The notes under the pieces are model-generated. The model was not told where the DNA came from and ran no database searches. It saw only the letters and a program-made list of their open reading frames with translations. The position numbers and the translations under genes were made by a program. Shown here in pieces: positions 33,255 through 41,797 of a stretch of DNA of 64,000 nucleotides. Every line of letters begins with the position of its first letter. Within the stretch, counting starts at the first letter, position 1. Source of the DNA: an uncultured Sphaerochaeta sp. (lineage in GTDB: Bacteria > Spirochaetota > Spirochaetia > Sphaerochaetales > Sphaerochaetaceae); NCBI RefSeq assembly GCF_963677075.1, contig NZ_OY781873.1:310001-374000 (forward strand), read 5' to 3'.

Positions 33255-34496
33255 CTAGATTCTTTGCAACAGTTGTTCAATCGTAAGATTCCCCAACGCA
33301 GCAACGCCCCTATCCTGGACCTGCTCAGCTACCGCCTCACCGGCAGTATCGTGCTCAACCTCGTCGATGGTTTCCATACCATACAGCCCTTTTACCAAGT
33401 CCTGAAGACGAAGGGTATCAAGCGGTTGCTTGGGTATATAGCTGGTTTGGCTGCTGTTGGTGGGGGTGATGAACTCTAGTTGGGTCAGGAGTCCAAGGAA
33501 TCCCTGCAACCGATTGTATGGGATTGCGAGGCGGTCAAGCAACTCCTTGGTGGAAGTCGCACCCTTCCCTTCACGAAAATTGCTCCCGATAAGCATCATG
33601 ATGTTGGTTCCTTCAGACAGCTGAAGTGCTGGACTTTGGGGAAGTCCACGAAAACTGGACACATCTGGCCTGAACTGATGCACATAGGCAAGCTCGACAC
33701 TGAAGAAGACTGTTGCCCAAAAAACATAACAGAAAAACAAGAACAGGAAGATGGCTGCAAATGATCCATAGATGACTGAGAACCTGCTCGCCATTGATGT
33801 CAACAGTGAGGTCAGCTTGCTGAATATATTGATCACCAACAACCCTGCAATGCTTCCAAGAATTGCTGAATCGAAACGGACCCTTGTATTGGGAACAAGG
33901 TATATAAGCAGGAAAATAACCAAGGCCACGATAAAACTCGGGGCTATGGCTTCGACTGCAACAGACCACCGGCCCAGGGTTACCCCAATGAGATTGAGGT
34001 ACCAGGAAGTGAGAATGGATTGAGCACTTACATATGCTGCAAGCAACAAGGTTGCTACGATCAAGAATGAAATATAGCCTGCAAATCGTTTCAGGGCGTT
34101 CCGACTTCTGCTTGAACGGTATATACGGTTGATCACAATCCATACCTTATTGATCAAGAGAACCATAGTAATCAGGAAGGATATGAGACCAACAACGCCC
34201 AAACTGGTCGCATTACGGGTGTACTGGGTCAGGAGGATCATCAACTGTCCACCAGCCTCCTCTCCTGCCAATTCCGTGAACCACTGGGAGAGAAAACTCA
34301 CCAACGGTTCCATGACACCAAAAGCATTGAAGAAGGTGAAGAGGAAGGTTGCAGCAGGTACAATGGCCAAAAGCGTGGAGTAGACCAACCCCGAAGCAGA
34401 GTTGAGAAAATTATCTTTCATAGCCTGCCTAAACACGGCTGAGAAAAAGGTACTCAGCCGCTTAAGATTCTGCTGAACGATACTTTTATAGGACAT
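33255..34496 (-). CDS. YihY/BrkB family membrane protein
   Basis: A 413-residue inner-membrane protein of the YihY/virulence factor BrkB family (once misnamed RNase BN). About six helices span residues 30-280, with typical segments ASGLVYSTLLAIVPAATFLF, VGLISFLITMVLLINKVW, and AIFLFLFFCYVFWATVFFSVELAYVHQF. The C-terminal ~130 residues are soluble, with a winged-helix-like region. Physiological role is not established; some members affect envelope or osmotic behaviour. It follows the lipase-like gene by two bases, so the pair is one operon. Confidence 0.88.
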   Translation of the reverse strand: MSYKSIVQQNLKRLSTFFSAVFRQAMKDNFLNSASGLVYSTLLAIVPAATFLFTFFNAFGVMEPLVSFLSQWFTELAGEEAGGQLMILLTQYTRNATSLGVVGLISFLITMVLLINKVWIVINRIYRSSRSRNALKRFAGYISFLIVATLLLAAYVSAQSILTSWYLNLIGVTLGRWSVAVEAIAPSFIVALVIFLLIYLVPNTRVRFDSAILGSIAGLLVINIFSKLTSLLTSMASRFSVIYGSFAAIFLFLFFCYVFWATVFFSVELAYVHQFRPDVSSFRGLPQSPALQLSEGTNIMMLIGSNFREGKGATSTKELLDRLAIPYNRLQGFLGLLTQLEFITPTNSSQTSYIPKQPLDTLRLQDLVKGLYGMETIDEVEHDTAGEAVAEQVQDRGVAALGNLTIEQLLQRI

Positions 34497-34498
34497 GA

Positions 34499-35425
34499 TT
34501 ACAGCCTCTGCTTCATCCAGGAATAGAGGTATTGTGCCGTCTGCTCCCTATTGGTTTCCTGCAATAATTCATGCCGTGCACCCTCAACCAAATTCAGGGT
34601 GATATCAGAAATGCCACAACTACGGTAGAACTCGTATACCTTGCGTACGCCCTTGGAGAATCCTCCTACAGGATCCTCACTCCCACTGATGATCAAGAGA
34701 GAGAGATCTGAGGGAAGCTTCTTCGCCTTCTCAGCATCATTGGCAATCTCCACCCCATCCAACAAGTCAGCAAAGAACCCCGAGGTGCAGACAAATCCAC
34801 ACAAAGGATCCTCGATATACTTCGCTACTTGTTCAGCATCCCTACTCAGCCAATCGAATGACGTCTTTGCATCCGGTATCTTCTTGTTGTATGCGCCAAA
34901 GCTCATCTTATCCAGTTGTGTATCGGGATGCTTTGAACCATGTTTATTGATGTGACTGCGGGCAATCATCTTGCCAATTTTTCCAAGCAATCCTTGGGAA
35001 GCACCGGTACCCATAAGGATGACACCATCAAAAAGGTCAGAGTATTTCACCATGAGACTTCTTGCGAGGAAAGAGCCCATGCTATGGCCAAGCAAGAAAA
35101 GACTGTGACTGGGATATTCGGCGAGGATAACATTCGTCAATTCATAGACATCTTGCACCACTCGTTGCCAACCATCCCGCTGGGCAAACCAACCAAGGGT
35201 TTCCCCATCATTTTTCACAGTCTCTCCATGACCACGATGATCGGGAGCATAGACGGCAATTCCCTTGGAATTGAGAAATGTGGCGAATGCATCATATCGG
35301 AGGCTATGCTCAGCCATACCATGCAGAATGAGAAGAACAGCCTCAACCTGTGACCCCTCTGGAACCCATACGCGATACATTACGCGTTTCCCATCGCTGC
35401 AAGACAGCTCTCGGATGGTAGCCAT
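34499..35425 (-). CDS. Alpha/beta hydrolase, monoacylglycerol lipase/lysophospholipase type
   Basis: A 308-residue alpha/beta hydrolase with the serine nucleophile in LGHSMGSFLAR (around residue 113), the oxyanion segment LILHGMAEHSLRY and the HS-x-RY pattern of monoacylglycerol lipases, an acid in ISGSEDPVGG, and the catalytic histidine in EGARHELLQET. It probably cleaves monoacylglycerols or lysophospholipids in the cytoplasm or at the inner membrane face. AAGGAGG lies five bases before the ATG. It starts the operon with YihY and is divergent from the YfcE-type gene. Confidence 0.9.
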   Translation of the reverse strand: MATIRELSCSDGKRVMYRVWVPEGSQVEAVLLILHGMAEHSLRYDAFATFLNSKGIAVYAPDHRGHGETVKNDGETLGWFAQRDGWQRVVQDVYELTNVILAEYPSHSLFLLGHSMGSFLARSLMVKYSDLFDGVILMGTGASQGLLGKIGKMIARSHINKHGSKHPDTQLDKMSFGAYNKKIPDAKTSFDWLSRDAEQVAKYIEDPLCGFVCTSGFFADLLDGVEIANDAEKAKKLPSDLSLLIISGSEDPVGGFSKGVRKVYEFYRSCGISDITLNLVEGARHELLQETNREQTAQYLYSWMKQRL

Positions 35426-35439
35426 TTGAGCCTCCTTCC

Positions 35440-35490
35440 CTATATATTTTTTTATATAATTCTCGTATTATACTACCAGTATTATTCATA
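35440..35490. promoter_or_regulatory. AT-rich divergent promoter region (lipase-like / YfcE-type)
   Basis: The 112-base gap between divergent genes holds TATAAT on the plus strand (35455-35460), TATAAT on the minus strand (35472-35467) and TATTAT/TATACT boxes nearby. No convincing -35 partner was found, so exact promoters are not assigned. Confidence 0.4.
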
Positions 35491-35537
35491 CATCACAAGA
35501 AGCATTTGTCTTTAGCAAAGAAAAATCAGGAGATTTC

Positions 35538-36083
35538 ATGCCCAAAACCCTCTTGCTTGCCAGCGATATACATGGTTCGATTGATGCCCTCTCACTTCTT
35601 GATCAACGAGCACATGAGCACCAAGCAGAATCAATCTTGGTCGCCGGTGATCTCTGTCCCTCAGGCCACGCACATTTCCAGTTACTACTCAGGAATATCC
35701 CACATCTATCCCTGGTAAGGGGCAACTGTGACAGCAGCTATGACTTCAGCAATGCAGGGATACCCTTACCTCCCCAGAAAAGACGCATCGACTGGCAGGG
35801 ACGAACCATATTCATGACCCACGGGGATAGGATTCACTCCCCTTTTGGTCAGAACCTGAGACCAGGGGACATTTTTATCAGCGGTCATACCCACACGCCA
35901 AAACTCCAGAGAGGAGAGGATGGGGTCATCTGGGTGAACCCTGGGTCAACAACCTACCCAAGAACACCCCTCGGTCCTACCTACGCACTATTGGTTGAAG
36001 ATGGTATCAGTATACGCTCTCTCACTGATGACCAACCAATATCCGGTCTTCAATATCATTTTCTCCCAAGTGCCGACCAGTAA
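35538..36083 (+). CDS. yfcE: YfcE-type metallophosphoesterase
   Basis: A 181-residue calcineurin-like phosphodiesterase. All metal-site motifs are present: ASDIHGS, VAGDLCPSG, RGNCDSSYD, MTHGDR and SGHTHTP. E. coli YfcE cleaves phosphodiesters with manganese; the natural substrate is unknown. CAGGAG lies before the ATG. The gene overlaps the convergent AOR-like gene by 28 bases, the largest overlap of this kind in the window. Confidence 0.92.
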   Translation: MPKTLLLASDIHGSIDALSLLDQRAHEHQAESILVAGDLCPSGHAHFQLLLRNIPHLSLVRGNCDSSYDFSNAGIPLPPQKRRIDWQGRTIFMTHGDRIHSPFGQNLRPGDIFISGHTHTPKLQRGEDGVIWVNPGSTTYPRTPLGPTYALLVEDGISIRSLTDDQPISGLQYHFLPSADQ

Positions 36084-37792
36084 GCATCAAGCAACCGAGC
36101 CAAGGGAACTACCTGGGCTGAGCGAAAATTGCTTTTCCCATTAACCAACAATTGGTCAGGAAGCGATCCATAGCGACCTTCGCGATGCAGAAGTTTGTCA
36201 TCAAGGGTTGTCTGCAGGTGCAGAGCCTCATCTCCATAGGAGCGTATGGCATGTGCACTGATCTCATAACCCTCTCCCAATGAGGCTAACAAGGCCAACC
36301 TTGAGAAGTTCCTTCTTGCAAATGAGAAATGCGGAAAGTGAAAGAATCGATGATTGAAACTGGGAAGCGTAACCAAAGGACACAAGCCTACGCTTTCACA
36401 GGCATAGGTGAGCTTCTGTACATATAGGGCCCAGGAAACAAGGCGGCGCTCCCTTCCCCTGTGGTAGTGATTTCCCCATAACATCTCTCCTAGTACCATG
36501 CTTCTCCTTCCAATGGATACAAGCAGAGCTTGCACAGGGAGTGCACGATAGTCATAGGGAGGCAAGGGTAATCCATCAACCATGAAAGCATGCTCTGATC
36601 CCCCATACTGATTCACCAGTGCACTGAGTCCTATACCCAGTTGCTCTCCAGATCCTCTTCTATAGGCAATTGCATCAAGAAGACGGAGGTAGAGTACCGC
36701 TGTTGAACGTTGCATGTCGGGAAGGAAGCTAAGCTTCCCTTCCCTTCGGCATGATCTTGCCCAAGCAAGCACTGCACCGGTACTCACTACTTCCAGACCA
36801 TTTTCCAAACAACGGTGGGCTACCTGTTGTACACTTCTGCTGTCAAAGAGTTCCAGATTGGAACCCAGTGCCATTGCACTTTCCAAATCCAGGGGGGCAT
36901 TGTTCTGGCAGACAGGGAACGAGGGATCATCAAGGGGAATCCCTTTCGGTACACTACGGGTACATAGTCCCCAAAGCCTTCCATCGACGCGCATGGAGTA
37001 GGTATCAATTGCAGCCCAACCATGATGGTTTGCCTTTGAAAGCAAGGCAATTGACCCCTCTTGGGCTATCATCTTTCCTATTCTGGTCTTTCCAAGATCC
37101 TTCAAGTAGGATTGGTTCAGGAGGCCCAATCTATGGGAATCATAGGCTTCCCTGCCATGACTATGGGGAGATAACGTAAAAAACTTGATATTCTTCATCC
37201 CGCAGACACAACCAACCCCGCCTTGGGTTATGTTCTGGTTGTTTGCATAGAGAGAGGCAAAGGGCACAAAGTGTTCCCCTGCAGGGCCTATAACAACCAT
37301 ATGCTCTTTCCCTACTTTCTTTGCAACCTCGATTGTGGTGAGATTATGATATGTCTCAGCATCGCAAAAGGAAACTTCCCCATCACTAATGGAAAAACTG
37401 CACAGCTTTCTGCTACGACCGGTTATCACCAATGCAGCGTACCCACAGCCTACAATGGCCCCTGAGAGAGAAGATGTTGCGCTGGAGACTGAAAGTGCCC
37501 CAGTAACAGGACTCTTGGTTACCACGGTTAAGGAGTTGCAGTAGCTCAGTGGTGTATCAACTGCAGCACCAGGTGCAAATACAACAGGATTACCCCGCTC
37601 ATAGCACTCCTCCCCCATCTGGTCATATTCAGCAAAACGGTCCCAGAGCATCAGGGCAAGCAACCTCCCTCCGAGGTAGCGCTTTGCTTCTTCCTCTTCC
37701 ATCGGTATGCTTGTATATGTTTCTGATCCCAAATCTATATGTAGTATAAAACGTTGGCGATAGGGAAACGCCAGATGAAGCTTCTTCCTCAT
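36056..37792 (-). CDS. Aldehyde:ferredoxin oxidoreductase-like protein, cluster motif altered
   Basis: A 578-residue protein of the tungsten-containing aldehyde:ferredoxin oxidoreductase family by its N-terminal half: LGGRLLALMLWDR, PLSYCNSLTVVTKSPVTGAL, GYAALVITGRSRK, VVIGPAGEHFVPFAS and QGGVGCVCGMKNIKF. The central CxxCxxxC set that binds the 4Fe-4S cluster is not found; at that place only LCTR and VCQN, seventeen residues apart, are seen. ALGSNLELFDSRSV and STGAVLAWA then resume the family pattern, and the last cluster cysteine appears in SVGLCPL. It may bind pterin with an atypical cluster, or be a redox-inactive relative. No molybdopterin gene is nearby. ATG at 37792; a TTG two codons upstream is possible. 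Confidence 0.75.
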   Translation of the reverse strand: MRKKLHLAFPYRQRFILHIDLGSETYTSIPMEEEEAKRYLGGRLLALMLWDRFAEYDQMGEECYERGNPVVFAPGAAVDTPLSYCNSLTVVTKSPVTGALSVSSATSSLSGAIVGCGYAALVITGRSRKLCSFSISDGEVSFCDAETYHNLTTIEVAKKVGKEHMVVIGPAGEHFVPFASLYANNQNITQGGVGCVCGMKNIKFFTLSPHSHGREAYDSHRLGLLNQSYLKDLGKTRIGKMIAQEGSIALLSKANHHGWAAIDTYSMRVDGRLWGLCTRSVPKGIPLDDPSFPVCQNNAPLDLESAMALGSNLELFDSRSVQQVAHRCLENGLEVVSTGAVLAWARSCRREGKLSFLPDMQRSTAVLYLRLLDAIAYRRGSGEQLGIGLSALVNQYGGSEHAFMVDGLPLPPYDYRALPVQALLVSIGRRSMVLGEMLWGNHYHRGRERRLVSWALYVQKLTYACESVGLCPLVTLPSFNHRFFHFPHFSFARRNFSRLALLASLGEGYEISAHAIRSYGDEALHLQTTLDDKLLHREGRYGSLPDQLLVNGKSNFRSAQVVPLARLLDAYWSALGRK

Positions 37793-37891
37793 GTACAAAA
37801 GGTACCTACCTCCCAGTCGGCTGTCAATCCAGAATCATGACCCTGGATTGAAACAGCAGTATAGCACAAATCCGACAAAAACGCTTTACTC

Positions 37892-37920
37892 TTGTTTACG
37901 GACAGACCACCTTGTATTAT
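37892..37920 (+). promoter_or_regulatory. Promoter of the nucleoside kinase gene
   Basis: TTGTTT (37892-37897) and TATTAT (37915-37920) are separated by 17 bases. The expected transcript start, six to eight bases on, coincides with the ATG at 37927, implying a leaderless or near-leaderless mRNA. Confidence 0.6.
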
Positions 37921-37926
37921 AGCAAC

Positions 37927-39612
37927 ATGAAGAGCATTACCGTAACCATCAAACAACAACATCTGGAACTCCCCACCGGATCCACCGTAGAAGATGCCTT
38001 GGTTGAGGCAAAGGTGGTCGAATCATGCAAAGAACAGGCCTATAGGGAAAACCCATATATCGGAGCCCTGGTAAACCATGAGCTTCACTCTTGCTCAAGG
38101 TCCTTGGTTGCTGATTGCACCCTTGAACCAGTACGGCTTTTTGGAGACATGGGAAAGAGGATGTACCGACACTCCCTCTGCTATCTTCTCTGTGCCGCTG
38201 TCTCCATGCTCTACCCCAATCGGAGATTGGTTATAGGTCACTCACTTGGTGATGGGTATTATTTCAGTTTTGACGATGACCTTACTTTGAACAGTGCAGA
38301 TATACAAGTAATCGAGAAGGCCATGCACTCCCTGGTTGGGCAGAACCTCCCTATAGAGGAGGTCTTGCTCCCCTATGAGAAAGCACTCTCTTACTTTGAG
38401 AACAACCACCATGAACAGACTGCCGCCCTGCTCTCCACCCGCAATGACCCCAAGGTAAATCTCTATCGATTGCAAGGCTATATGGACATCTCATACGAAC
38501 CTTTGCTCAGCAAGACAGGCCTGATGCAGGTCTGGGAGCTCAAGCCATATCAGGAGCGGGGGATGCTTCTCCGCTATCCACGTTCACACAATGTCATTGG
38601 ACTTGACCCTTTCGTTGACAATCCACTGCTTTTCTCCATCTATCGGGAGTATAAGGCTTGGGGCTCCATTCTCAATGTCCAGTCATTGGGCCAGCTGAAT
38701 CAGATGGGCAATCAGAACACGGTTGAGTCCTTCATTCGACTTGCTGAAGCATTGCAACAAAAGAAGATAGCAAGTATCGCCGACCAAATACACCTACATA
38801 GCAGTGTAAAAGCAGTTCTTGTCGCGGGGCCTTCCTCATCAGGCAAGACCACATTCGCTCACAAATTGTCAATCCAATTACAGGTCCTAGGCAAGAAAAC
38901 CATCAAGATATCATTGGACAACTACTATCTTCCTCCAGATCATGCACCAAAGGATGAAGAGGGAAAGCCTGATCTTGAAGCTCTTGAGGCACTTGATGTT
39001 GCCCGCTTCCAAGAGGATTTGGCAAATCTATTTGCAAATAAGGAAGTACACTTACCGCTCTATGATTTCAAAACACTCACCCGTACCTATGAAGAGCAAC
39101 CCGTACACCTGGATAAGCGAACCATTTTAATCATTGAGGGTATCCATGGTATGAATCCTAAGCTGACTGCTAGCTTGGACAAGGAGTTGCTCTTCAGGGT
39201 CTACATCTCGGCCTTGACCCAACTGAATCTCGATGACCATAACCGAATCAGCACCACGGACAACCGTATCATACGGCGTATGATCCGTGACAACAGAACC
39301 CGTGGAGCAAATGCGACAGCCACCTTGAATATGTGGCCTTCGGTGGAACGGGGAGAAAACAGATACATCTTCCCGTACCAGAACAATGCCAATGTCATGA
39401 TCAATAGTGCATTGGACTATGAACTGGGGGTACTCACCACCTATGCACAACCGTTGCTGAAGATGGTGAAACCCTCTGCTGGTGCTGCCTATGAGACAGC
39501 CAGAAGATTGCTCAGGTTCTTGGAGCATGTCAATCCGATTCCCGATACCTTGGTACCCGAGGACTCCTTACTTAGGGAGTTCATTGGGGGAAGTGAATTC
39601 GGGGTTATTTGA
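37927..39612 (+). CDS. Nucleoside (uridine) kinase with TGS/ThrRS-like N-terminal region
   Basis: A 561-residue protein. Residues 1-75 resemble a TGS domain (ITVTIKQQHLELPTGSTVEDAL), residues about 80-270 the second additional domain of threonyl-tRNA synthetase, and residues about 290-490 a uridine kinase/phosphoribulokinase P-loop domain with VAGPSSSGKTTFAHKL, ISLDNYYLPPD, DFKTLTR and IIEGIHGMN. This fusion is typical of spirochaetes, Thermotogae and Bacteroidetes and probably phosphorylates uridine or cytidine for salvage. No ribosome site precedes the ATG, in line with the leaderless promoter placement. UxaE follows 18 bases later. Confidence 0.88.
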   Translation: MKSITVTIKQQHLELPTGSTVEDALVEAKVVESCKEQAYRENPYIGALVNHELHSCSRSLVADCTLEPVRLFGDMGKRMYRHSLCYLLCAAVSMLYPNRRLVIGHSLGDGYYFSFDDDLTLNSADIQVIEKAMHSLVGQNLPIEEVLLPYEKALSYFENNHHEQTAALLSTRNDPKVNLYRLQGYMDISYEPLLSKTGLMQVWELKPYQERGMLLRYPRSHNVIGLDPFVDNPLLFSIYREYKAWGSILNVQSLGQLNQMGNQNTVESFIRLAEALQQKKIASIADQIHLHSSVKAVLVAGPSSSGKTTFAHKLSIQLQVLGKKTIKISLDNYYLPPDHAPKDEEGKPDLEALEALDVARFQEDLANLFANKEVHLPLYDFKTLTRTYEEQPVHLDKRTILIIEGIHGMNPKLTASLDKELLFRVYISALTQLNLDDHNRISTTDNRIIRRMIRDNRTRGANATATLNMWPSVERGENRYIFPYQNNANVMINSALDYELGVLTTYAQPLLKMVKPSAGAAYETARRLLRFLEHVNPIPDTLVPEDSLLREFIGGSEFGVI

Positions 39613-39630
39613 GTAGATAGGAGAATCTAC

Positions 39631-41124
39631 ATGGAAATCTATGAAGAACGTACATTACATATCCAGCGTCTGGAGAGTCGGCTGAAAAGCAAGGTATCTG
39701 TATATGAAAAATCACGCACCAACCTTGGAAGTTGCACAATTGCCATGATCAAGGCAGGAGAGAAACGGCATCTCATCGCCTCTGGTTCTGGTCCAATATT
39801 CGACGAGCTGGAAGGGGAAGCAGAACAAGACTGCAAAATCTGCCCACTGAGCCATGAGAATCGCCTGGTCTTGAATACGTATCTGCCGTTTACACATCCG
39901 GTTGCAAACACAACCAAACGGCCTTCCATTGGCTTGGGAGACCGCCTCGGTGTGGCCACCCCTGGACATATCAGGGCACTGGAGGGCACTTCGGTCTTCC
40001 CCATTTTTGCACAACAGAGCATCAGGGAATTGAACTTCACCAACAGGACCTTCAATGATGTGATTGATGCCGCTTCATATGCAGTATTCCAAGAGGGGTA
40101 CACCTATGGTTTTGGTGCCGATGGAGACCACTTGAAAAAAAGCGAGGAGATCAAGAAGGCCCTGGAGGACGGAGCTACCATGATCACCCTGGACTCATCA
40201 GAGCAGATAGACCCCACCATCCAGAACCTGGATGATGAGGAACTTCTAACACGCTATGAAGCATTGGACAGTGAGATACGGGAGGCTTATGAGGGTTTGT
40301 ATGCGGAGCAGGAGTTTTCAATCGGAACCTCAACACTGAAGCTTGACCTCCCCACGTTAAGGCGCGATATCCTGACTTACCATAAAGCGCTCGATTTCAT
40401 ACAGATCATTTATGAACAGCATATATTGCACTCAGAGCGACCGATAGACTTTGAGATTTCCATTGACGAGACTGACACTCCAACCGACCCAAAGAGCCAT
40501 CTTTTCATTGCGAAAGAACTCAAAAGGCGACATGTGATCATCTCAACCCTTGCTCCTCGGTTTGTAGGGGAATTCCAGAAGGGCATTGACTATATCGGGG
40601 ACACGGCTGAATTCGAGAGACAACTGGTCTTGCATGTTGCTATTGCGAAGCAGTACCGCTACCGACTCAGCATCCACTCAGGCAGTGACAAATTTTCCAT
40701 CTTTCCCATTCTAGGGCGGACTATCAAGGGAAGCTTTCACGTCAAGACAGCGGGTACCAATTGGCTTGAAGCGGTTCGCCTGGTCGCCCAGAAGGATCCC
40801 GCTCTCTATCGGAGGATGCATGCACATGCAATCAACCGTTTTGGCGATGCAAAGGCTTTCTATCATGTTACCACTGATATTGGAAAGATTCAGGAATTGG
40901 AGTCAATGAAAGATGAGGACCTACCCTCCTACCTCAGCGATGACAATGCCCGGCAGTTGCTTCATATCACCTACGGGTATCTTCTTGAGGATGAGGATGA
41001 AGAAGGAAAAAAACTGTTCAAGGATGCCTTCTTCAGCTTGCTCTCCAAGGAAGAAGAGCATTACAAACAATTACTCGATACACATATAAGCAGACATCTT
41101 TCCTTGCTTGAATTCAAGAAGTAA
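39631..41124 (+). CDS. uxaE: Tagaturonate/fructuronate epimerase UxaE
   Basis: A 497-residue protein matching the UxaE family, which interconverts D-tagaturonate and D-fructuronate in galacturonate/glucuronate catabolism of Thermotoga-like bacteria. Recognised by GLGDRLGVATPGHIRAL, FGADGDHLKK, LSIHSGSDKFSIFP and FHVKTAGTNWLEAVR, where histidine and aspartate metal ligands are expected. Uronate catabolism normally ends in KDG/KDPG cleavage; the aldolase-like protein at 1.2 kb is not a convincing partner because its catalytic residues are lost. AGGAG lies before the ATG; a terminator follows. Confidence 0.8.
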   Translation: MEIYEERTLHIQRLESRLKSKVSVYEKSRTNLGSCTIAMIKAGEKRHLIASGSGPIFDELEGEAEQDCKICPLSHENRLVLNTYLPFTHPVANTTKRPSIGLGDRLGVATPGHIRALEGTSVFPIFAQQSIRELNFTNRTFNDVIDAASYAVFQEGYTYGFGADGDHLKKSEEIKKALEDGATMITLDSSEQIDPTIQNLDDEELLTRYEALDSEIREAYEGLYAEQEFSIGTSTLKLDLPTLRRDILTYHKALDFIQIIYEQHILHSERPIDFEISIDETDTPTDPKSHLFIAKELKRRHVIISTLAPRFVGEFQKGIDYIGDTAEFERQLVLHVAIAKQYRYRLSIHSGSDKFSIFPILGRTIKGSFHVKTAGTNWLEAVRLVAQKDPALYRRMHAHAINRFGDAKAFYHVTTDIGKIQELESMKDEDLPSYLSDDNARQLLHITYGYLLEDEDEEGKKLFKDAFFSLLSKEEEHYKQLLDTHISRHLSLLEFKK

Positions 41125-41141
41125 ACAAGGTACTCAGAGAG

Positions 41142-41165
41142 AAGGCGGCCCAAGGGCCGCCTTTT
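41142..41165 (+). terminator. Intrinsic terminator after uxaE
   Basis: AAGGCGGCC (41142-41150) pairs perfectly with GGCCGCCTT (41155-41163) over a four-base loop, with T at 41162-41165. The nine-pair GC-rich stem may also slow transcripts from the opposite side. Confidence 0.8.
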
Positions 41166-41188
41166 CATGTGTATGTAAGGATAGGTTC

Positions 41189-41797
41189 TTATACGTTATA
41201 GATGTGCTTGAACTCATCAAACAGATCACTGACCTGTTGCTTGCACTTGCCACAGACCGTACCAAACTCGGTAATCTCCTGCAGCTGTTCCAGGGTCTTT
41301 GCTTCCCCTCTCTTCACAAGATCCTCAATCTGTACATCGGTGACTCCCTTGCACTCACAAATGGTTTTTGCCACATTACTCTTGAAAGGATTGTCACGTC
41401 CCGCTTTCTCAAGATAATCATCAATTGCAGCCCTGAGTGCTTTATCTCCCAGAACAGAACAGTGGAACTTATGTTCAGGGAGTCCGCCAAGAGCTTCGGT
41501 AATCATATCGGGAGAGAGGTTGTAGGCTTCCTCCAGACTCATCCCTATTGCCATCTCACTCATCATGGAGGTGCTCGCGATTGCCGAGGCACACCCATAG
41601 GTGAGCCACCTCAGGTCAGCTATGGTATCATTCTCGACCTTGATCAAAACCTGCATCTGGTCGCCACAGGCCAAGGAACCGACTTCACCGATTCCATCTG
41701 CCTGGAAATTTTCTTCTTCCTGCCAGGTATTCCTGGGATTCATAAAATGGTCTTTCACCACTGGGGTGTAGACCCATTGACTCATAAAGTTGGTCAT
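41189..41797 (-). CDS. nifU: NifU-like Fe-S scaffold protein (IscU domain plus 2Fe-2S domain)
   Basis: A 202-residue scaffold for cluster assembly. The IscU-like domain (1-130) has its three cysteines in GSLACGD, LTYGCASAIAS and FHCSVLGD. A second domain (about 145-202) has the permanent 2Fe-2S ligands CEC and VCGKC. The C-terminal Nfu domain of classical NifU is missing, giving the short form seen in some anaerobes. It receives sulfur from the NifS encoded just upstream, whose stop overlaps this ATG (ATGA). Confidence 0.9.
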   Translation of the reverse strand: MTNFMSQWVYTPVVKDHFMNPRNTWQEEENFQADGIGEVGSLACGDQMQVLIKVENDTIADLRWLTYGCASAIASTSMMSEMAIGMSLEEAYNLSPDMITEALGGLPEHKFHCSVLGDKALRAAIDDYLEKAGRDNPFKSNVAKTICECKGVTDVQIEDLVKRGEAKTLEQLQEITEFGTVCGKCKQQVSDLFDEFKHIYNV

